A stretch of 64,000 bases of DNA from Pelomonas sp. Root405 (GTDB lineage Bacteria; Pseudomonadota; Gammaproteobacteria; Burkholderiales; Burkholderiaceae_C), in assembly GCF_001425165.1 (NCBI RefSeq), contig NZ_LMDU01000014.1, positions 738,145 through 802,144 of the forward strand, read 5' to 3'. Position numbers and translations under genes: made by a program. The notes under the pieces are model-generated. The model worked only from the letters and a program-made list of their open reading frames with translations, did not search any database and was not told where the DNA came from. Of this stretch, positions 41,900 through 51,643 are shown in pieces. Each line of letters starts with the position of its first letter. Within the stretch, counting starts at the first letter, position 1.

Positions 41900-42214
41900 G
41901 GGTCGAACTCCCCCGAATGCGTCGCGAATGTGGTCTTTCAAGGCATTCCCCAAAGCAACAAGGCGGAGCCCTGGGCCCCGCCTTTCTCGATCTTCAGCAC
42001 GCGCTGCATGAACCGGGTCTGCACGCTGGTTTGCACGTCATGGCCTTGTCGAGTCTGGAATCAAAAACACAACGGGATCAAGCATATACGCTGAAATGCT
42101 CAAGGGGTATGTGATGTGTCGTTTCGATTCAATATCCGGACCGGGGTGAACCCTAGGTCAAACCGTAAAAGACCGTAAGTGAATACGCCTCGCGCGGGCG
42201 AGGCGTCGTCGTAC
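41900..42214 (-). promoter_or_regulatory. asd-fimV intergenic region with two stem-loops
   Basis: No gene seen. CGCCTCGC/GCGAGGCG (42186-42205) is a likely asd 3' hairpin. A second stem AGGCGG.../...CCGCCT (41961-41983) lies in the fimV leader. The stretch between is AT-richer (for example TATATGC near 42085) and probably holds the fimV promoter, but I cannot assign a convincing -35/-10 pair. Confidence 0.4.
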
Positions 42215-43339
42215 TCAGCGTTCGAGCAGGATGCGCAGCATCCGGCGCAGCGGCTCGGCCGCACCCCACAGCAGTTGGTCACCGATGGTGAAGGCGCCAA
42301 GGTACTCGGGGCCCATGGCGAGCTTGCGCACACGACCGACGGGGATGGTCATCGTGCCCGTCACCGCCACTGGGGTCAGGTCACGGATGGTGGCGTCGCG
42401 CGTGTTGGGCACCAGCTTCACCCATTCGTTGTCGGCGGCGATCATGGCTTCGATGTCGGCCAGCGGCACGTCCTTCTTGAGCTTAAAGGTCAGGGCTTGG
42501 CTGTGGCAGCGCATGGCGCCGACTCGGACGCAGAAACCGTCGACGGGGATGGCCTGAGCCGATCCATTGCCGAGGATCTTGTTCGTCTCGGCCATGCCCT
42601 TCCACTCTTCCTTGGACATGCCATTGCCCAGGTCCTTGTCGATCCAGGGGATCAAGGAGCCACCCAGCGGCACGCCGAAGTTGGCGGTCTCGTCGGCCGA
42701 CAGCGAGCGCTGCTTGGCGATGACCTGGCGGTCGATCTCGAGGATGGCGCTCTTGGGGTCGTCCAGCAGCGGCTTGACGGCGGCATTCAGCGTGCCGTAC
42801 TGCGTCAGCAGTTCGCGCATGTGCTGAGCACCACCGCCGGAAGCGGCCTGGTAGGTCTGCGTGGACATCCATTCGACGAGCCCGGCCTTGTACAGCGCGC
42901 CCACGCCCATCAGCATGCAGCTGACGGTGCAGTTGCCGCCGATCCAGTTCTTGCCGCCGTTGCTCAGCGCCTGGTCGATGACCGGGCGGTTGACGGGGTC
43001 CAGGATGATGACGGCGTCATCGGCCATGCGCAGCGTCGAGGCGGCGTCGATCCAGTGGCCCGTCCAGCCAGCAGCGCGCAGCTTGGGGTAGACCTCGCTC
43101 GTGTAGTCGCCGCCCTGGGCGGTGATGATGATGTCGCAGCGCTTGAGCTGGTCGATGTCGAAGCCGCTCTGCAGCGTCTTCTCGTTCTTGGCCTGGGCCG
43201 GGGCAGCGCCGCCGGCGTTGGAGGTCGAGAAGAACAGCGGCTCGATCAGGTCGAAATCGCGCTCAGCGGTCATGCGATCCATGAGCACCGAGCCCACCAT
43301 GCCGCGCCAGCCTACGAGGCCTACCAAGGTCGTCATCAT
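42215..43339 (-). CDS. asd: Aspartate-semialdehyde dehydrogenase
   Basis: 374 aa, the gamma/beta-proteobacterial type. [19 protein letters not shown] (NADP loop), [16 protein letters not shown] with the catalytic Cys, [33 protein letters not shown]. Branch-point enzyme for Lys, Met, Thr and diaminopimelate. Downstream of leuB by 82 bp. Confidence 0.97.
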   Translation of the reverse strand: MMTTLVGLVGWRGMVGSVLMDRMTAERDFDLIEPLFFSTSNAGGAAPAQAKNEKTLQSGFDIDQLKRCDIIITAQGGDYTSEVYPKLRAAGWTGHWIDAASTLRMADDAVIILDPVNRPVIDQALSNGGKNWIGGNCTVSCMLMGVGALYKAGLVEWMSTQTYQAASGGGAQHMRELLTQYGTLNAAVKPLLDDPKSAILEIDRQVIAKQRSLSADETANFGVPLGGSLIPWIDKDLGNGMSKEEWKGMAETNKILGNGSAQAIPVDGFCVRVGAMRCHSQALTFKLKKDVPLADIEAMIAADNEWVKLVPNTRDATIRDLTPVAVTGTMTIPVGRVRKLAMGPEYLGAFTIGDQLLWGAAEPLRRMLRILLER

Positions 43340-43421
43340 CTTTCCTTTGCTTCACCAAACCCCATCCACTTCGGGCCCCGGCTCGTTCGCCGGGTTTGGA
43401 GGGGCGAGACGAGACGGAGCG

Positions 43422-44516
43422 TTAGCTCTTGATGGTTTTCGTGGTCGTAATGGCTTTGACGACAGCGTCGCCCATCTCGAGGGTCGTGACCTTCGAGGTG
43501 CCTTCGGACCAGATGTCGGCCGTGCGCAAGCCCTGGGCCAGCACCGACTGCACGGCCGTCTCGATACGAGCGGCAGCGTCGGCTTGGTTGAGGGAGAACT
43601 TGAGCATCATGGCAGCGGACAGGATTGTAGCCAGCGGGTTGGCGATCCCCTTGCCCGCGATGTCCGGCGCGCTGCCGTGGCTGGGTTCGTAGAGGCCCTT
43701 GTTGTTGGCATCCAACGAGGCGGACGGCAGCATGCCGATGGAGCCGGTCAGCATCGCCGCTTCGTCCGAGAGGATGTCGCCGAACATGTTGCCGGTCACG
43801 ACGACGTCGAACTTCTTGGGCGCCTTGACGAGCTGCATGGCGGCGTTGTCCACGTACATGTGGTCCAGCTCGACATCGGGGTACTGGGCGTGGACTTCGA
43901 TGACGATGTCCTTCCAGAACTGCGAGGTCTCCAGCACGTTGGCCTTGTCGACGCTGGTCAGGCGCTTGCTGCGCTTGCGGGCCGCCTGGAAGGCGACGTG
44001 GGCGATGCGCTCGATCTCGGGGCGCGAATAGCGCATCGTGTCGAAGGCTTCGTCGGCGCCGGGGAAGTGGCCGTCCACGGCCGTGCGACGGCCGCGGGGC
44101 TGGCCGAAGTAGATGTCGCCGGTAAGTTCGCGGATGAGCAGGATGTCCAGGCCGGCAACCAGCTCGGGCTTCAGCGATGACGCATGCGTCAGTTGCTCGT
44201 AGCAGATGGCCGGGCGAAAGTTTGCAAACAGGCCCAGCGCCTTGCGCAACCCGAGAATGGCCTGTTCAGGCCGCAGCGAACGCTCCAGCTTGTCGTACTT
44301 CCAGTCGCCCACGGCGCCGAACAGCACCGCGTCGGCTTCCTGCGCCAGCTTCAGCGTGGCGGGCGGCAGCGGGTGGCCGCTGGTGTCATAGGCCTTGCCG
44401 CCGACGTCGGCCCAGTCGAGTTGCAAAGGCAGGTCCAGTGCGTTCAGCACCTTGACGGCCTCGGCCATGATCTCGGGGCCGATGCCGTCGCCCGGCAGTA
44501 CTGCAATCTTCTTCAT
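43422..44516 (-). CDS. leuB: 3-isopropylmalate dehydrogenase
   Basis: 364 aa. [89 protein letters not shown] in parts, [22 protein letters not shown]-dependent oxidative decarboxylation in leucine synthesis. One bp from leuD. Confidence 0.97.
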   Translation of the reverse strand: MKKIAVLPGDGIGPEIMAEAVKVLNALDLPLQLDWADVGGKAYDTSGHPLPPATLKLAQEADAVLFGAVGDWKYDKLERSLRPEQAILGLRKALGLFANFRPAICYEQLTHASSLKPELVAGLDILLIRELTGDIYFGQPRGRRTAVDGHFPGADEAFDTMRYSRPEIERIAHVAFQAARKRSKRLTSVDKANVLETSQFWKDIVIEVHAQYPDVELDHMYVDNAAMQLVKAPKKFDVVVTGNMFGDILSDEAAMLTGSIGMLPSASLDANNKGLYEPSHGSAPDIAGKGIANPLATILSAAMMLKFSLNQADAAARIETAVQSVLAQGLRTADIWSEGTSKVTTLEMGDAVVKAITTTKTIKS

Positions 44517-44517
44517 C

Positions 44518-45165
44518 TCAAATCACTCGGTTGTTCAGCCAGGGCTTGCTGGCGATGCGCGCGGCCTCAAAGGCGCGGATCTTGTCGGTGTGCTGCAGCG
44601 TCAGGCCGATCTCGTCGAGGCCGCCGATCAGGCACTCCTTGCGGAAGGGCTCGATGTCGAAGGGCAGCTCGGCGCCGTCGGGCTTGACCACCACCTGGCG
44701 CGGCAGGTCGACGATGAGTTGGTAGCCGGGAAAGGCATAGACCTCGTCGAACAACTGCGCGATGGCGCGCTCGGGCAGCACGATGGGCAGCAGCCCGTTC
44801 TTGAAGCAGTTGTTGAAGAAGATGTCGGCGAAGCTGGGCGCCAGGATGGCGCGGAAGCCGTACTGCTGCAGCGCCCAGGGCGCGTGCTCGCGGCTGGAGC
44901 CGCAGCCGAAGTTGCTGCGCGCGATCAGCACGCTGGCACCGGCATAGCGCGGCTGGTTCAGCACGAAGTCGGGATTGAGCTTGCGGCTGGCCGGGTCCTG
45001 GCCGGGCTCGCCGTGGTCCAGATAGCGCCACTCGTCGAACAGGTTGGGGCCGAAGCCGCTGCGCTTGATCGACTTCAGGAACTGCTTGGGGATGATGGCG
45101 TCGGTATCGACGTTGTCGCGGTCCATCGGCGCGACCAGCCCTTTATGGATGGTGAACTTGTCCAT
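44518..45165 (-). CDS. leuD: 3-isopropylmalate dehydratase small subunit
   Basis: 215 aa. Contains [20 protein letters not shown] and [15 protein letters not shown], the swivel-domain signatures. Partner of LeuC encoded 3 bp upstream; no entericidin-type small gene lies between them, unlike many relatives. Confidence 0.96.
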   Translation of the reverse strand: MDKFTIHKGLVAPMDRDNVDTDAIIPKQFLKSIKRSGFGPNLFDEWRYLDHGEPGQDPASRKLNPDFVLNQPRYAGASVLIARSNFGCGSSREHAPWALQQYGFRAILAPSFADIFFNNCFKNGLLPIVLPERAIAQLFDEVYAFPGYQLIVDLPRQVVVKPDGAELPFDIEPFRKECLIGGLDEIGLTLQHTDKIRAFEAARIASKPWLNNRVI

Positions 45166-45168
45166 GAC

Positions 45169-46581
45169 TTAGCTCAACGTGCGGACGTCGACAAAGTGAC
45201 CGGCCATCGCTGCGGCGGCAGCCATCGCGGGGCTGACGAGGTGGGTGCGGCCACCGGCGCCTTGGCGGCCTTCGAAGTTGCGGTTGCTGGTGGAGGCGCA
45301 GCGCTCGCCCGGCTCAAGCCGGTCGGCGTTCATCGCCAGGCACATGGAGCAGCCCGGCTCGCGCCACTCGAAGCCGGCGGCCTTGAAGACCTGGTCCAGG
45401 CCTTCGGCCTCGGCCTGCGCCTTGACGAGGCCGGAGCCCGGCACGACGAGGGCCAGCTTGATGTTCTTGGCCAGGCGCCCGCCCACGCGCTTCACGACGG
45501 CGGCGGCTTCGCGCATGTCCTCGATGCGGCTGTTGGTGCAGGAGCCGATGAAGACCTTGTCGACATGGATGTCGCTGATGGCCTTGTTGGGCTCCAGCGC
45601 CATGTACGTCAGCGCGCGCTCGATGGCGCCCCGCTTGACAGCGTCCTTTTCCTTGTCGGGATCAGGCACGCGGTCGTCGACGGACAACACCATCTCCGGC
45701 GAGGTGCCCCAGGTCACTTGCGGGCGGATCTGCGCGGCATCCAGCTCGACGATCTTGTCGAAATGAGCGCCGGCGTCGGTGTGCAGCGTGCGCCAGTAGG
45801 CGACGGCCTGATCCCATTCGACACCATTCGGCGAGAAGGGGCGGCCTTTGACGTAATTGATCGTCGTGTCGTCCACGCCGATGAGGCCTGCGCGAGCGCC
45901 GGCTTCGATGGCCATGTTGCAGACGGTCATACGACCTTCCATCGAGAGTGAGCGGATGGCCGCGCCCGCGAACTCGATGGTGTAGCCGTTGCCGCCGGCC
46001 GTGCCGATTTTGCCGATGATGGCCAACACGATGTCCTTGGCGCCGACGCCCTTGGGCAACTGGCCTTCGACCTTGACAAGCAGGTTCTTGGCCTTCTTGG
46101 CCGACAGCGTCTGCGTGGCCAGCACATGCTCGACCTCACTCGTGCCGATGCCATGCGCCAGCGCACCAAAGGCCCCATGCGTGGACGTGTGGCTGTCGCC
46201 GCAGACGACGGTCATGCCGGGCAGCGTCGCGCCCTGCTCCGGGCCGATGACGTGCACGATGCCCTGGCGCTTGTCGTTCATCTTGAACTGCGTGATGCCG
46301 ACGCGGTCGCAGTTGGCGTCCAGCGTGTCGACCTGCAGTTTGGATATCGGGTCGGCGATGCCTTGCGAGCGGTCCGTGGTCGGAACGTTGTGGTCGCTGA
46401 CGGCCAGGTTGGCGCTAAGGCGCCAGACCTTGCGGCCGGCCAGGTCCAGGCCTTCGAAGGCCTGCGGGCTGGTCACCTCATGGACGAGATGGCGGTCGAT
46501 GTAAAGCAGCGCCGTGCCATCGGGCTCGGTGTGCACGACATGCTCATCCCAGAGCTTGTCGTAAAGGGTTCGTGCGGTCAT
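45169..46581 (-). CDS. leuC: 3-isopropylmalate dehydratase large subunit
   Basis: 470 aa from [16 protein letters not shown]. Aconitase-type [4Fe-4S] ligands in [15 protein letters not shown] and [43 protein letters not shown] in parts. ATG overlaps the lysR stop by 4 bp. Confidence 0.97.
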   Translation of the reverse strand: MTARTLYDKLWDEHVVHTEPDGTALLYIDRHLVHEVTSPQAFEGLDLAGRKVWRLSANLAVSDHNVPTTDRSQGIADPISKLQVDTLDANCDRVGITQFKMNDKRQGIVHVIGPEQGATLPGMTVVCGDSHTSTHGAFGALAHGIGTSEVEHVLATQTLSAKKAKNLLVKVEGQLPKGVGAKDIVLAIIGKIGTAGGNGYTIEFAGAAIRSLSMEGRMTVCNMAIEAGARAGLIGVDDTTINYVKGRPFSPNGVEWDQAVAYWRTLHTDAGAHFDKIVELDAAQIRPQVTWGTSPEMVLSVDDRVPDPDKEKDAVKRGAIERALTYMALEPNKAISDIHVDKVFIGSCTNSRIEDMREAAAVVKRVGGRLAKNIKLALVVPGSGLVKAQAEAEGLDQVFKAAGFEWREPGCSMCLAMNADRLEPGERCASTSNRNFEGRQGAGGRTHLVSPAMAAAAAMAGHFVDVRTLS

Positions 46582-47471
46582 TGCTTCTCGCGGGGAATGA
46601 GGGTGTCGACAAAGCGCTGCACGACGGTCGGCAGGCGCTGTTGGCGCAGCACACCCAGGTAATAGTCGCGTTCGGCCCACGACTCTTCAAGTCGCAGGCA
46701 GCGCACGCCGAAGACGCGTGTGAAGCGTTCGGCCGGTTGTTCAGGCAGCACGGCCACGCCAAGGCCGGACTCGACCAGCTGCGCGATGCCGTCGAAGCCG
46801 CGCACCTGCCAGCGTGCGTTCAAGGTCTTGCCCAGCACCGCTGCCTGCTCGCGCATCAACTCCTGGGCGCTGGCGCCGGCATGCAGGCCGATGAGGTCAT
46901 AGGCCATCAGGTCATCGAAGGTGACGGCCTCCTTGTTGGCCAGCGGGTGCTTCAGCGGCACCAGGGCCGCCAGGCGCCCGGTCGCGAATGTCCAGGTCTG
47001 CACGCGGTTGTCGAGCACGGGACCGGCGAAGACGCCGACGTCCGCACGGCCTTCGGCCACCGCCGCCTGCACCTCGGCGCTGGTCAGGTCTTCCAGGCTG
47101 ATGCGGATCTGCGCATGCGCTTGCGAAAACTCCACCAGATAGGGCGGCAGGCACTCGGCAATCGCGCTAGTGTTGGAGGCGATGCGCAGATGACCCTTGA
47201 TGCCGCGCGAGAACTCCATGACCTCGGTTTCGAGGGCATAGAGCGACGCGTGCAGCGAACGGATGTGGCGCACCAACGCCCGCCCCGCCTCGGTCGGCTC
47301 GACGCCGCGGGCGCGGCGCTCGAAGAGCTGCACACCCAGGCGACTTTCCAGGTCAGAAAGGCGCTTGCTGGCGGCCGCCAAAGCCAGGTGTTCCTGGGCA
47401 GCACCGCGGGTGATCGAGCGCGTCTGCTCGATGGCCAGCACGAGGTTGAGGGTGGTGAGGTCGTGTCGCAT
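46578..47471 (-). CDS. LysR-type transcriptional regulator
   Basis: 297 aa. N-terminal winged HTH ([36 protein letters not shown] in parts) and a substrate-binding domain from about residue 90. It starts the leuC operon with ATGA coupling. Control of leucine genes is only an inference from position. Confidence 0.9.
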   Translation of the reverse strand: MRHDLTTLNLVLAIEQTRSITRGAAQEHLALAAASKRLSDLESRLGVQLFERRARGVEPTEAGRALVRHIRSLHASLYALETEVMEFSRGIKGHLRIASNTSAIAECLPPYLVEFSQAHAQIRISLEDLTSAEVQAAVAEGRADVGVFAGPVLDNRVQTWTFATGRLAALVPLKHPLANKEAVTFDDLMAYDLIGLHAGASAQELMREQAAVLGKTLNARWQVRGFDGIAQLVESGLGVAVLPEQPAERFTRVFGVRCLRLEESWAERDYYLGVLRQQRLPTVVQRFVDTLIPREKQ

Positions 47472-47553
47472 GATGAGTTGGACTCCAGCATAGCCTTCGC
47501 GAAGAAGGCGATTCTGCGCCAGAAAGCGACGGCCGCTTCGCGAACGACGAATT

Positions 47554-48894
47554 TCAACGGCGGGGTTGAGCCGCCTCTTTCAGCATGCCGCGCACTGCGT
47601 TCCGACTGTGTGCGCCGAAGTGGCCGAGCAGCTCTGCGACGGCCCCTTGCAAGGCATCGCGCTGGCCTTGCATGTCGCGCGTCAGTTCAGGGCCAAACCG
47701 CGCCTCGTTGGCGGCGAAATCCAAATTGGGGTCAGTGACAAATTTCGCCGGCGCGCCGACAACGACGGCCGCATCCGTCGCCGGCCCTGCCTTGAAGGCC
47801 TCGGCCGCGACGACCTCTCGCACATAGTCGAACCCCCAGGCCGGGTAGCGCGCGTCGCGAGCCGTGTCGCGCAGGGCCAATTCGAGCGGGCCATCGCGGC
47901 GCTGCTGCGCGTTGTCGATGATCCAGCGGGTCTGGAACTGCTCCAGCACGAAATGGCGATTGCTCTGCAGCACCACCAACCCCTGGCGGTCAGCCGGAGC
48001 GCCGAGCTGCGCCTTCAGGTTGACCCACATCATGTGGCCCAGCGTCGCGCCCGGTGCAGCGCTGGCGTGATAGGGCTGCGTTAGGTCCTCGACATGGTGC
48101 AGGGCCATGCCCGCAAAGCGCCAACCCCAGTAGGCATGGCCGGTCTGCCAGGCGAGCGCGGCCAATGCGCTGTACTGCTGCACGCGCAGCTCCGTGAAGG
48201 TGCGCGCAAAGCTGGGCGCCAGCGTGTTGAAGATGGTGCCCTGGTGGAAAAAGCCCATGTGGAAAGGCGCCTGCGAGCCGATGGCGACCGCCGCGTTCCC
48301 GAACGGCTGCTTACCGAAGCCGTAAGCCGGGTCGGCCGGGCTGCCCGGGTTGTCGTCGAACAGATTGAGGTCGTGGCCATAGTCCGGCTCGTCGCAGGCC
48401 GACGCCAGCACGGCCAGGGGTGCCACCGCCTCGCCGGGCTGCAGCGCCACGAAGCGCTGGGTTGCGCCCTTGCCCGGGGTGGCAGCACTGACCACGCCGA
48501 CATCCAGTGCAGGGCGGCTGGCGTCGGGGTTGCGCGGGTCGATCTGAAGATAGAGCGCCAGCCTGGCCTGGGGCGACAGACGCAGCGCACGCAGGACGGC
48601 GGCGCGTCGTTCGTCGTCACTCCGCTTGGCGTCGGCCACAAAGCGCAGCGCCTCGGGGCGTGGCGCATGCCCCTTCAGGCGCTCGCGCAGCAACGCTTCC
48701 TGAGCGTCCAGCCTGGCGGCAATGGCGGCCTCCTGCGCGCGCAGGAAATCGACGAGGGGCTCGGCCTTGACGGCCGCTGCGTTCGCCACCTCCGGCATGC
48801 GCTCGAAGGCCCGGTAGCACATGGGGGTGTGGTTGCCCCAGGCCTGCGCGAAGGTCGGCAGCAGCAGGGCGAACAAAACGGTGTAGGGACGCAT
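47554..48894 (-). CDS. Secreted phospholipase C / S1-P1 nuclease-fold protein
   Basis: About 446 aa from MRPYTVLFALLLPTFAQA, a signal peptide leaving mature WGNHTPMCYRAF. The mature N-terminal Trp is a metal ligand in zinc phospholipase C and P1 nuclease. GMALHHVEDLTQPYHAS supplies the HxxED...H zinc motif, and DEPDYGHDLNLFDD another acidic/His set. Zn-dependent phospholipase or nuclease is likely; substrate unknown. Single gene. Confidence 0.72.
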   Translation of the reverse strand: MRPYTVLFALLLPTFAQAWGNHTPMCYRAFERMPEVANAAAVKAEPLVDFLRAQEAAIAARLDAQEALLRERLKGHAPRPEALRFVADAKRSDDERRAAVLRALRLSPQARLALYLQIDPRNPDASRPALDVGVVSAATPGKGATQRFVALQPGEAVAPLAVLASACDEPDYGHDLNLFDDNPGSPADPAYGFGKQPFGNAAVAIGSQAPFHMGFFHQGTIFNTLAPSFARTFTELRVQQYSALAALAWQTGHAYWGWRFAGMALHHVEDLTQPYHASAAPGATLGHMMWVNLKAQLGAPADRQGLVVLQSNRHFVLEQFQTRWIIDNAQQRRDGPLELALRDTARDARYPAWGFDYVREVVAAEAFKAGPATDAAVVVGAPAKFVTDPNLDFAANEARFGPELTRDMQGQRDALQGAVAELLGHFGAHSRNAVRGMLKEAAQPRR

Positions 48895-49143
48895 CGGCGG
48901 CAGCGGCGTGAGAAGCCGCGCATTCTGGCCCGCGCCGAGCAAAGCCTTGCGACCGAACTCGCGAAATGGCTTGTGGCCCCCTCGCCTCCCGGTGTGCCAC
49001 GGGCCGGTGAGCCCAGCGCAGCACGCGCAAGTTTTGCTGGGTGCAGATTAGGCGCAGCTGGAATTCAGCGGAAGCAGTGATTCCTCAAGCGGCGCTTCGC
49101 AGGCCGGGAAGTCGCGGCGCCGGCGGACTGAAGCGCCGGCCAG

Positions 49144-49797
49144 TCATGCGGGCCCCGGCTTCGTTCGGTGAGCGACGCAGACAAACTGCTGATAGCGGGT
49201 GTCATCGAACCGACCCGAGAGCATGCGGTTGAGCAAAGCGATCTTCCAGGGCAGTTCGCCGGCGTTGACGCCATCGCAGGTCGTCAGCGCCAGACCGGCC
49301 CGCTCAAACAGTTCCGGCAGACTTTTACGCGTGAAGAACCGCAGATGGGTGCGGTCAAGAATGCCGCAGTTCGCATAGTCCCAACGGCCGCCAAGGAACA
49401 GTGCGTTCAGCGTTGGCCAATGCCGAATATTGGGCAGAGACGCCACCACGCAGCCGTCGGCTGCGAGATGGCGGCCGATCCGCTGCAGGACGGCCCAAGG
49501 ATCGACGAGGTGCTCCAGCACGTCATTGGCGACGACGCAATCGAAGGGCGCTTCGTCGCTCAGGCTGTCGAGTGCGGCCTCGACGGGCGCCTGGACCAAC
49601 CGGTCAAAGACGTTGGCTGCCTTTCGGGCAGCGTCCGGATACGGCTCGATGCCCACGGCATAAATGCCACAGCGTTCGGCCTTCAAGCCTGCCATGAACC
49701 GGCCTTCTGCGCAGCCGATCTCCAGCAAGCGCAGGCTGCCGGCGGGCACGAAGGGCCTGACCTCCGGTCGTGACTGTTCGTAGTAGACAGACGTCAC
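49144..49797 (-). CDS. Class I SAM-dependent methyltransferase
   Basis: 217 aa from a GTG with a perfect GGGAGG ribosome site 7 bp upstream, giving VTSVYYEQSRPEVRPF. LRLLEIGCAEGRFMAGL is the SAM-binding motif I; IEPYP ends strand 2; CVVANDVLEHLVDPWAVL is motif II/III. The C-terminal FFTRKSLPELFERAGL is seen in sugar/lipid methyltransferases of cell-surface pathways. Substrate unknown. The longer frame starting at 49896 lacks a comparable ribosome site. Confidence 0.82.
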   Translation of the reverse strand: MTSVYYEQSRPEVRPFVPAGSLRLLEIGCAEGRFMAGLKAERCGIYAVGIEPYPDAARKAANVFDRLVQAPVEAALDSLSDEAPFDCVVANDVLEHLVDPWAVLQRIGRHLAADGCVVASLPNIRHWPTLNALFLGGRWDYANCGILDRTHLRFFTRKSLPELFERAGLALTTCDGVNAGELPWKIALLNRMLSGRFDDTRYQQFVCVAHRTKPGPA

Positions 49798-49961
49798 CTG
49801 AACCTCCCGTTTGCGCAGCGCCCCTGTTTGAAGATCGGCCAAGCGACCACTGGTTGGATTCGGCCTGGGCATCAGCCTTCCAACGACCGCGCGCATCTTG
49901 CACCGCGAAGCCCAAGCGTTCCATCCCTATCGCCCGGACCGCTACCGTCCCGCAGAAGCTA

Positions 49962-50438
49962 TCAGTCCGCCTTGAGTGCCGTGAGGACTTCCGCTGGCGC
50001 CTGGACGAGTTCAATCAGCACACCCTCGCCGCCAAACGGGAACTGCTCGCTGCCCTTGGGATGCACGAAGCAGATGTCGTGGCCAGCGGCGCCTTTGCGA
50101 ATGCCGCCCGGCGCAAAGCGCAGCCCTTGCGCCTCCAGCCACTGCACTGCCGCAGGCAGGTCGTCCACCCACAGGCCGACGTGGTTGAGCGGCGTGGCAT
50201 GCACGGCCGGCTTCCTGTCGGGGTCCAGCGGCTGCATCAGGTCCACCTCGACTGCATGCGCGCCCTGCCCCAGCGTGCAGATGTCCTCGTCGACGTTCTC
50301 GCGCTCGCTGCTGAAGCTGCCGGTCACCGGCAGGCCGAGCAGGTCGACCCACAGGCGACGCAGGCGGACCTTGTCGAGGCCGCCGATGGCGATCTGCTGC
50401 AGGCTTAGGATCTTGAAGGGGCGAGTCGATGGGGTCAT
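49962..50438 (-). CDS. Methylmalonyl-CoA epimerase-like VOC protein
   Basis: 158 aa. The C-terminal half is strongly epimerase-like: [46 protein letters not shown]. In the known metal site (His12, Gln65, His91, Glu141 in the Propionibacterium enzyme) I see Gln-Gln instead of Asp-His ([10 protein letters not shown]), Asp in VDLMQPL, His in LNHVG and Glu in LIELV. So two of four ligands are changed. Sits at the end of the propionyl-CoA cluster, supporting a methylmalonyl-CoA role. Other VOC activity is possible. Confidence 0.7.
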   Translation of the reverse strand: MTPSTRPFKILSLQQIAIGGLDKVRLRRLWVDLLGLPVTGSFSSERENVDEDICTLGQGAHAVEVDLMQPLDPDRKPAVHATPLNHVGLWVDDLPAAVQWLEAQGLRFAPGGIRKGAAGHDICFVHPKGSEQFPFGGEGVLIELVQAPAEVLTALKAD

Positions 50439-50443
50439 GGCAT

Positions 50444-51643
50444 TCAGAGTTTGAGCCGCCCCCACAGCCAGCCGGTCTTGACGCCGGCCAGCGTGGCGAT
50501 GGACTGTTGATGGATATAGGGCAGGCGCCCACCCCACCCGAAGAAGCGGTCCCGCAGCCAGGGCGCGACGACGGCGTGGGACTGGAACATCGGCGTCAGG
50601 CCCTTGCTGGCCTGGCCGTAGAAGCGCAGATGGGCGCGGCGGCGCCGGCTGTAGCGCTCGAAGACGCGCGGCCAATCGCTGTCGACCTCCGCCGCGAGCT
50701 CGTGCGCATCGATCAGCGCCATGTTGGCGCCCTGCCCCAGCTGCGGGCTCATGCCGTGGGCGCAGTCGCCGAGGGCGAGCACGCGGCCGTCATGCCAGCG
50801 TGACATCCAGACATCGGCATAGCGGGCCTCGCGCAGCTGGGCCGCATCAACCAGGCCGGCCAGCAGCGGCGCGACGTCGGGAAAGAGATCGGTCATCTGC
50901 TGCTTGAGACGGCTCAGGCCGATGCGCTGATGCCAACCGTCGAGTTCGACCACGGGCAAGCTCCAGAACAGATTGATGCCGTGCTCGGCGTCGTCATGGT
51001 CCACCTTGCCGACGGGCATCAAGCCGAGCATCTTGGCCGCGGACTGAAAGCGCTGGCGCAGCTCGATCTGTGGAAAGCCCGGCGGTGCCGGCAGCACCGT
51101 CCAGACGGCGCCCCAGGGAAACGCTTGCGCGCGTTGGCGGACCTTCATGCCGTCGCGCAGCCTGGAGAAGCTGCCGTTGGCCAGGACCAGCGCGGCATGC
51201 CTGGCGGTGCGGCCATCGGGCATGCGCAGTGTCACGCCCGCCTCGTCCTGCTCGAAGCCCTCGACCGCCACGCCGCAATGCCAGCGGATGTTCAGCTCGC
51301 GCAGGCGCTTCCACAACAGGCCCATCAGTGCGCCACGCTGAATGCCCAGGCCATAGGCGTCGGGATGAAAACGCCGATAGCTCATGTCCAGCACCGCGCG
51401 CCCGGATGGCGTGTCGCCGAACAAGCGGTCCACGCGCGTGCCGAGCAGCAGCGCCTCGTCCAGCAGGCCCATGGCCGCGAGCACGCGCTGACCCGTCGGT
51501 TGCAGCAGCAGCCCCGCGCCGATGGGGCGCGGCTCGGGCACGGCTTCGTACAGGTCGACCGGCACGCCACGCTCGGCAAGCCGGATGGCCGCCGCAGCGC
51601 CGGCGACGCCCGCGCCGACGATGGCAACCGTCGCTTCAGGCAA
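50444..51643 (-). CDS. FAD-dependent monooxygenase (PHBH-like fold)
   Basis: 399 aa. N-terminal [29 protein letters not shown] is the GxGxxG FAD motif; [29 protein letters not shown] is the GD motif contacting the ribityl chain. Aromatic-ring or similar hydroxylase family. Its presence in a propionate cluster is unexplained. Start overlaps the pccA stop by 8 bp. Confidence 0.85.
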   Translation of the reverse strand: MPEATVAIVGAGVAGAAAAIRLAERGVPVDLYEAVPEPRPIGAGLLLQPTGQRVLAAMGLLDEALLLGTRVDRLFGDTPSGRAVLDMSYRRFHPDAYGLGIQRGALMGLLWKRLRELNIRWHCGVAVEGFEQDEAGVTLRMPDGRTARHAALVLANGSFSRLRDGMKVRQRAQAFPWGAVWTVLPAPPGFPQIELRQRFQSAAKMLGLMPVGKVDHDDAEHGINLFWSLPVVELDGWHQRIGLSRLKQQMTDLFPDVAPLLAGLVDAAQLREARYADVWMSRWHDGRVLALGDCAHGMSPQLGQGANMALIDAHELAAEVDSDWPRVFERYSRRRRAHLRFYGQASKGLTPMFQSHAVVAPWLRDRFFGWGGRLPYIHQQSIATLAGVKTGWLWGRLKL

